A stretch of DNA of 15,977 nt, taken from Micrococcales bacterium UBA2465 (lineage in GTDB: Bacteria; Actinomycetota; Actinomycetes; Actinomycetales; Microbacteriaceae). The notes under the pieces were generated by a model, which searched no databases, was not told the origin of the DNA, and saw nothing but the letters and a program-made list of their open reading frames with translations. Below, in pieces: positions 12,789 to 15,977 of the stretch. Position 1 is the first letter of the stretch, and each line of letters begins with the position of its first letter. The DNA is taken from contig DDPP01000074.1 in NCBI GenBank assembly GCA_002342255.1, positions 2,251-18,227 of the forward strand, in the 5' to 3' direction. The translations under genes and the position numbers were made by a program.

Positions 12789-14311
12789 TGTCTGGTGAAA
12801 TCACTGCGGACCTAGAGTTAGCCAAGAGCGCTGACGGTAGTCCGGCACTTTGTTTGGTAACCGGGGCCACTGGCTATATTGGTGGCCGTCTGATTAGAGA
12901 ACTGTTGGCGCATGGTTACCGAGTTAGGGTTTTTGCTAGACATGTTGAAAGACTTACCAGTTACCCCTGGTTTAATCAGGTAGAGATCATTGAAGGCGAT
13001 GCAGCCGACGAGTCATCGGTTAATCAAGCACTAAAAAATGTTGACATTGCATACTACCTACTTCATGCTCTGATGATTAAGGACAATTTTGAGGCTGAAG
13101 AGAAACAGTGGGCTGAGACATTCGGTAAAGCTGCCAAAGCTAATGGCGTGAGTCGAATTATTTATCTTGGTGGTATGGCCGAAGAAACAGCAAAGCTCTC
13201 AGCTCACCTTTCTTCTAGAGCTGAAACCGGAGAAATCCTAAGAGAATCCGGTGTTCCAACTATTGAGCTAAGAGCTGGTGTGGTAATTGGATCTGGCTCA
13301 GCTTCTTTTGAAATGCTCCGCTATTTGACCGAACGTTTGCCAGTGATGATTACACCGAAGTGGGTAAACGTTCGTATTCAACCAATAGCGGTTAGAGATG
13401 TTTTACGTTACCTTGTTGGCTCAGCTTCAATCAAAGAAAAACTTAATCGATGGTTCGATATCGGTGGCCCAGAGGTACTCACCTATAAGCAGCTAATGCT
13501 GCAGTATGCCGAAGCGGCTGGACTAAAGAAGCGACTGATACTCCCATTGCCAGTGTTAACTCCGCGGCTATCTAGTGGCTGGGTTGGTTTAGTCACACCG
13601 GTTCCGATTACTCTTGCCAGAAGGTTGATTGACAGTCTCAAAAACGAAGTTGTTGCCAGTGATGAGTCAATCAAGCAATACATCCCTGACCCGCCGGCTG
13701 GACTAACGCCATTCAAGAGTGCAGTTGCTCTGGCTCTTACTCGTATCAAAGAAGCTAACGTGGAAACTCGCTGGTCTAACGCTTCACTGCCTGGTAGTCC
13801 AAGCGAACCACTACCTACTGACCCAAAATGGGCGGGTGGTTCGCTTTACACCGATGTGAGAACTGAATTAACTGACGACACTATTGATGAAGTCTGGCAG
13901 CGAATTGAATCTATCGGTGGAGACAACGGTTATTCAACCGCGACCTGGGCTTGGGAACTTCGCGGACTGATGGATAGATTCATCGGCGGTGTTGGTCTGC
14001 GCAGAGGACGCCGAGATCCAAACCACCTAATCGACGGTGACGCCTTGGATTTTTGGAGAGTTGAAGCTATCGAACGCCCCCATCTGCTAAGACTTAGAGC
14101 AGAAATGAAATTGCCAGGATTGGCCTGGTTGGAATTCAAAGCCGAAAGCACAGCCACCGGTGGCACCAAAGTAATTCAACGAGCCATTTATGTTCCCAAG
14201 GGATTACTTGGACATCTCTATTGGTTTAGCGTCTACCCAATGCACGGTTTGGTTTTCCCAAGCATGGTCAGGCACGTAGCTCACAACACCAAGATTAAAC
14301 GTCACAAATAG
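12788..14311 (+). CDS. NAD(P)-binding SDR-family protein with C-terminal DUF2867
   Basis: A 507-residue two-part protein. Residues 20-240 are an atypical short-chain dehydrogenase/epimerase: TGATGYIGG (25-33) is the dinucleotide-binding loop, then VRVFARHVERL, EGDAADESSVNQAL (second-strand aspartate region) and RAGVVIGSGSASFEMLRYL. The usual catalytic YxxxK is not evident; LGGMAEE lies where the catalytic loop would be, as in NmrA/a5-type members that bind cofactor without classical chemistry. Residues 340-500 are DUF2867, containing WAWELRGLMDRFIGGVGLRRG and WFSVYPMHGLVFPSM. Domain order and length agree with proteins annotated DUF2867/SDR in many actinobacteria and cyanobacteria; their substrate is unknown. 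Start and end are coupled to DUF1684 (1-nt overlap) and EamA (6-nt gap). Confidence 0.88.
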   Translation: MSGEITADLELAKSADGSPALCLVTGATGYIGGRLIRELLAHGYRVRVFARHVERLTSYPWFNQVEIIEGDAADESSVNQALKNVDIAYYLLHALMIKDNFEAEEKQWAETFGKAAKANGVSRIIYLGGMAEETAKLSAHLSSRAETGEILRESGVPTIELRAGVVIGSGSASFEMLRYLTERLPVMITPKWVNVRIQPIAVRDVLRYLVGSASIKEKLNRWFDIGGPEVLTYKQLMLQYAEAAGLKKRLILPLPVLTPRLSSGWVGLVTPVPITLARRLIDSLKNEVVASDESIKQYIPDPPAGLTPFKSAVALALTRIKEANVETRWSNASLPGSPSEPLPTDPKWAGGSLYTDVRTELTDDTIDEVWQRIESIGGDNGYSTATWAWELRGLMDRFIGGVGLRRGRRDPNHLIDGDALDFWRVEAIERPHLLRLRAEMKLPGLAWLEFKAESTATGGTKVIQRAIYVPKGLLGHLYWFSVYPMHGLVFPSMVRHVAHNTKIKRHK

Positions 14312-14317
14312 ACTTAG

Positions 14318-15208
14318 TTGGTGAAGAGAAACGGCCTAGCAGTTGCTGCCCTACTGATAGTAACTATCGCCTGGGGTGCTTCATTCGTGGTGATGAAACC
14401 AGCCATGAACAAGATCCCAGTCTTTGACTTTCTAGCCATCCGATTCAGCATTGCATCACTACTGATGATTGCGGTTAAACCGAAAACTGTTTTAGCTTTC
14501 AAAGGTGAGACTTTGAAATATGGAATCATTCTTGGAATTATTTTAGGTTTTGCCTATGTAACTCAAACTATTGGACTTATTTCTTCAACCGCAGCCATAA
14601 CCAGTTTCATTACTGGGCTCTATGTTGTTTTGACTCCTCTTTTGATCTGGTTGTTCTTCAAAAGGAAACCTAACTCTATTGTTGCCTTAGGTGCGATTCT
14701 GGCAACTTTAGGTTTAGCATTCATAACTATCAAGGATGCCAGCTTTGATTACAGTCAAATCTGGACCATGCTTTGTGCTCTAGGTTTTGCCGTGCATATT
14801 GTTGGATTATCCAGATGGTCACCAAACAAAGATGTCTATGCCCTAACCGTTATCCAGTTGGTGACAGTTGCCGTGTTGTGTTGGGTAGGTGCTGTTCCCG
14901 ATGGCATTCAGGCACCACTGGATGGTCAGGTCTGGTTTGCCATATTATTCTCCGCCGTATTTGCAACAGCTATCGCGTTCTTCTTCCAGACCTGGGCTCA
15001 ATCAATCATGGATGCCTCTAGAGTGGCCATCATTCTCACCATGGAAGTTGTCTTTGCTGCAGCCACCTCGGTTGCCGTGGGCCAAGAAGTGCTCAGCACC
15101 CAGACGGTTATCGGTGGCTTACTGATGTTAGGGGCTATGTTGTTAATTGAATGGCCTAGGAAATCTGCAGAACCAGAAGATGTGGTTTATGAACCTATGC
15201 CCCACTAA
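14318..15208 (+). CDS. EamA/DMT-family transporter
   Basis: A 296-residue inner-membrane protein with about ten hydrophobic helices in two EamA repeats (about 6-140 and 148-280). The N-terminal signature VTIAWGASFVVMKPAMNKIP followed by FDFLAIRFSIASLL is typical of drug/metabolite exporters of the RhaT/YdcZ type. GLYVVLTPLLIWLFFKRK ends repeat one and VFATAIAFFFQTWAQ with EVVFAA lies in repeat two. The C-terminal tail (RKSAEPEDVVYEPMPH) is soluble and acidic. Substrate cannot be read from sequence. The start is TTG 14318 or GTG 14321; neither has a ribosome-binding site, so coupling to the gene 6 nt upstream is likely. Stop is 8 nt before glpK. Confidence 0.92.
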   Translation: MVKRNGLAVAALLIVTIAWGASFVVMKPAMNKIPVFDFLAIRFSIASLLMIAVKPKTVLAFKGETLKYGIILGIILGFAYVTQTIGLISSTAAITSFITGLYVVLTPLLIWLFFKRKPNSIVALGAILATLGLAFITIKDASFDYSQIWTMLCALGFAVHIVGLSRWSPNKDVYALTVIQLVTVAVLCWVGAVPDGIQAPLDGQVWFAILFSAVFATAIAFFFQTWAQSIMDASRVAIILTMEVVFAAATSVAVGQEVLSTQTVIGGLLMLGAMLLIEWPRKSAEPEDVVYEPMPH

Positions 15209-15216
15209 GGAAAAAG

Positions 15217-15977
15217 ATGATTCTCGCGATAGATGCTGGAACTACTGGAATCACCGCCCTTGCGGTTGATGCTTCAGGAAGCATTGTTGCCAGAGGCTAT
15301 ACCGAATTCCCTCAGCACTATCCTCAACCAGGCTGGGTAGAACATGACCTAAATGAAATCTGGGATGCCACCGTCTTTTCAGTAAAGCAAGTCTTAGATC
15401 AAATAAATACCCCAATCCTTGCTATCGGAATCACTAACCAAAGAGAAACTGTTGGGATCTGGGATAAGACAACCTTAAAACCAGAATGTAATGCCATTGT
15501 TTGGCAAGATCGCCGAACCACTAAAATCCTTGAGGAGCTAAACGCTGGTCCATCAGTGCAGAGGCTAACTGGATTACCGCTAGATCCTTACTTCAGTGCA
15601 TCTAAACTTCGTTGGATAGCCAAAAACAATAAAGCGGTTTGGGAAAAAGTAATCTCAGGTTCAGCTGTGGTTGGCACCATAGACACTTTTCTTATGGCAA
15701 AACTTACCAACGGTAAGGTTCATGCTACTGATGCAAGTAATGCATCGAGAACACAGCTTTACGATATCCACACCGGTGACTGGTGTAATGACTTACTAGA
15801 TCTGTTTGAGATACCTAAGCATGCACTAGCTACCGTGACTGATTCAAGTGGCGTTATCGGTAATACCAATCCAGAATCATTCTTTGGTCTTGATGTGCCT
15901 ATCGCCGGTGTTGCAGGAGATCAGCAAGCAGCTCTATTTGGGCAAACTCAGTTTGAAGTTGGTGGTGCTAAATGCAC
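15217..15977 (+). CDS. glpK: Glycerol kinase (FGGY family), 3' end off window
   Basis: My translation gives 253 residues up to the right edge, about half of the normal length. It starts MILAIDAGTTGITALAVDA (ATP-binding phosphate-1 loop with D6), then WVEHDLNEIW, IGITNQRETVGIWD (substrate-binding arginine and glutamate), AIVWQDRRT, GTIDTFLMAKLTNG, ATDASNASRTQLYDIHTGDW, which is highly typical of glycerol kinase, and GVAGDQQAALFGQ containing the catalytic aspartate. It phosphorylates glycerol to glycerol 3-phosphate, linking lipid and carbon metabolism with phosphate use. ATG 15217 has AAGGA 5 nt upstream. Because the C-terminal half is unseen, a different FGGY sugar kinase cannot be completely excluded, but the motifs favour GlpK. 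Confidence 0.92.
   Translation, partial: MILAIDAGTTGITALAVDASGSIVARGYTEFPQHYPQPGWVEHDLNEIWDATVFSVKQVLDQINTPILAIGITNQRETVGIWDKTTLKPECNAIVWQDRRTTKILEELNAGPSVQRLTGLPLDPYFSASKLRWIAKNNKAVWEKVISGSAVVGTIDTFLMAKLTNGKVHATDASNASRTQLYDIHTGDWCNDLLDLFEIPKHALATVTDSSGVIGNTNPESFFGLDVPIAGVAGDQQAALFGQTQFEVGGAKC

Noticed and set aside
13483..14169. Minus-strand frames of 88 and 79 codons
   Set aside because: Antisense to the SDR/DUF2867 gene, with no motif and no promoter context.
1..15977. Search for mobile elements, CRISPR repeats, tRNA/rRNA, phage, toxin-antitoxin or defence genes
   Set aside because: No transposase, integrase, regularly spaced repeat, tRNA-like fold or defence motif was found by reading; gene content is core metabolism and regulation with a uniform look across the window.

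Overview
The window looks like a compact, fully coding piece of chromosome from an actinobacterium (Actinomycetota), most likely a small-genome aquatic member of the Microbacteriaceae (the Rhodoluna/Aquiluna type). This is inferred from actinobacterial marker genes (CarD, an LpqE-like lipoprotein, SenX3-RegX3, GlnR, an Mtb-type MutT1 with a Nudix plus histidine-phosphatase fusion), an IspD-IspF fusion, a G+C content that by eye is well below most actinobacteria (mid-40s %), intergenic gaps of mostly 0-80 bp, and several convergent genes whose ends overlap. I see no mobile element, CRISPR array, phage gene, tRNA, rRNA or defence system.

Layout. (1) 1-1524, minus: carD followed by ispDF, which runs off the left edge. 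An LpqE-like lipoprotein (1603-2112, plus) diverges from carD, as I recall it doing in Mycobacterium tuberculosis. (2) 2116-5389, phosphate-response block: senX3-regX3 (minus, 8-nt overlap) diverges from phoU (plus) across a 166-bp regulatory region rich in GTTAAC/GTTCAC words; phoU converges on gpmA (minus) with overlapping stop codons. (3) 5421-8167: a SAM-dependent methyltransferase-like gene (plus) converges on a four-gene minus-strand unit (three-TM small protein, 34-residue one-TM microprotein, nitrobindin-like barrel, ygfZ). (4) 8219-15977, plus: seven tightly packed codirectional genes, glnR, ppk, mutT1, a DUF1684 protein, an SDR/DUF2867 protein, an EamA transporter and the start of glpK.

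How they may work together. The clearest theme is phosphate economy. SenX3-RegX3 and PhoU are the phosphate-limitation signalling set, PPK1 makes polyphosphate, MutT1 cleans nucleotides and dinucleotide polyphosphates, and GpmA and GlpK handle phosphorylated carbon intermediates. GlnR, the actinobacterial nitrogen regulator, sits directly upstream of ppk. PHO-box-like words (GTTCAC, and 11-nt tandem variants) occur in the intergenic regions before phoU/senX3, ppk and possibly glnR, suggesting that RegX3 could tie these together; this is inference from a few short motifs.

The most notable oddity is that SenX3 here has no N-terminal membrane segments: its GTG start has a good ribosome-binding site and an in-frame stop lies just upstream, so it is predicted to be a cytosolic PAS-histidine kinase. 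The second is a 34-residue membrane microprotein placed with no gap in front of the nitrobindin-like gene. Otherwise the window is ordinary core genome, and I did not find a clearly new biological system.
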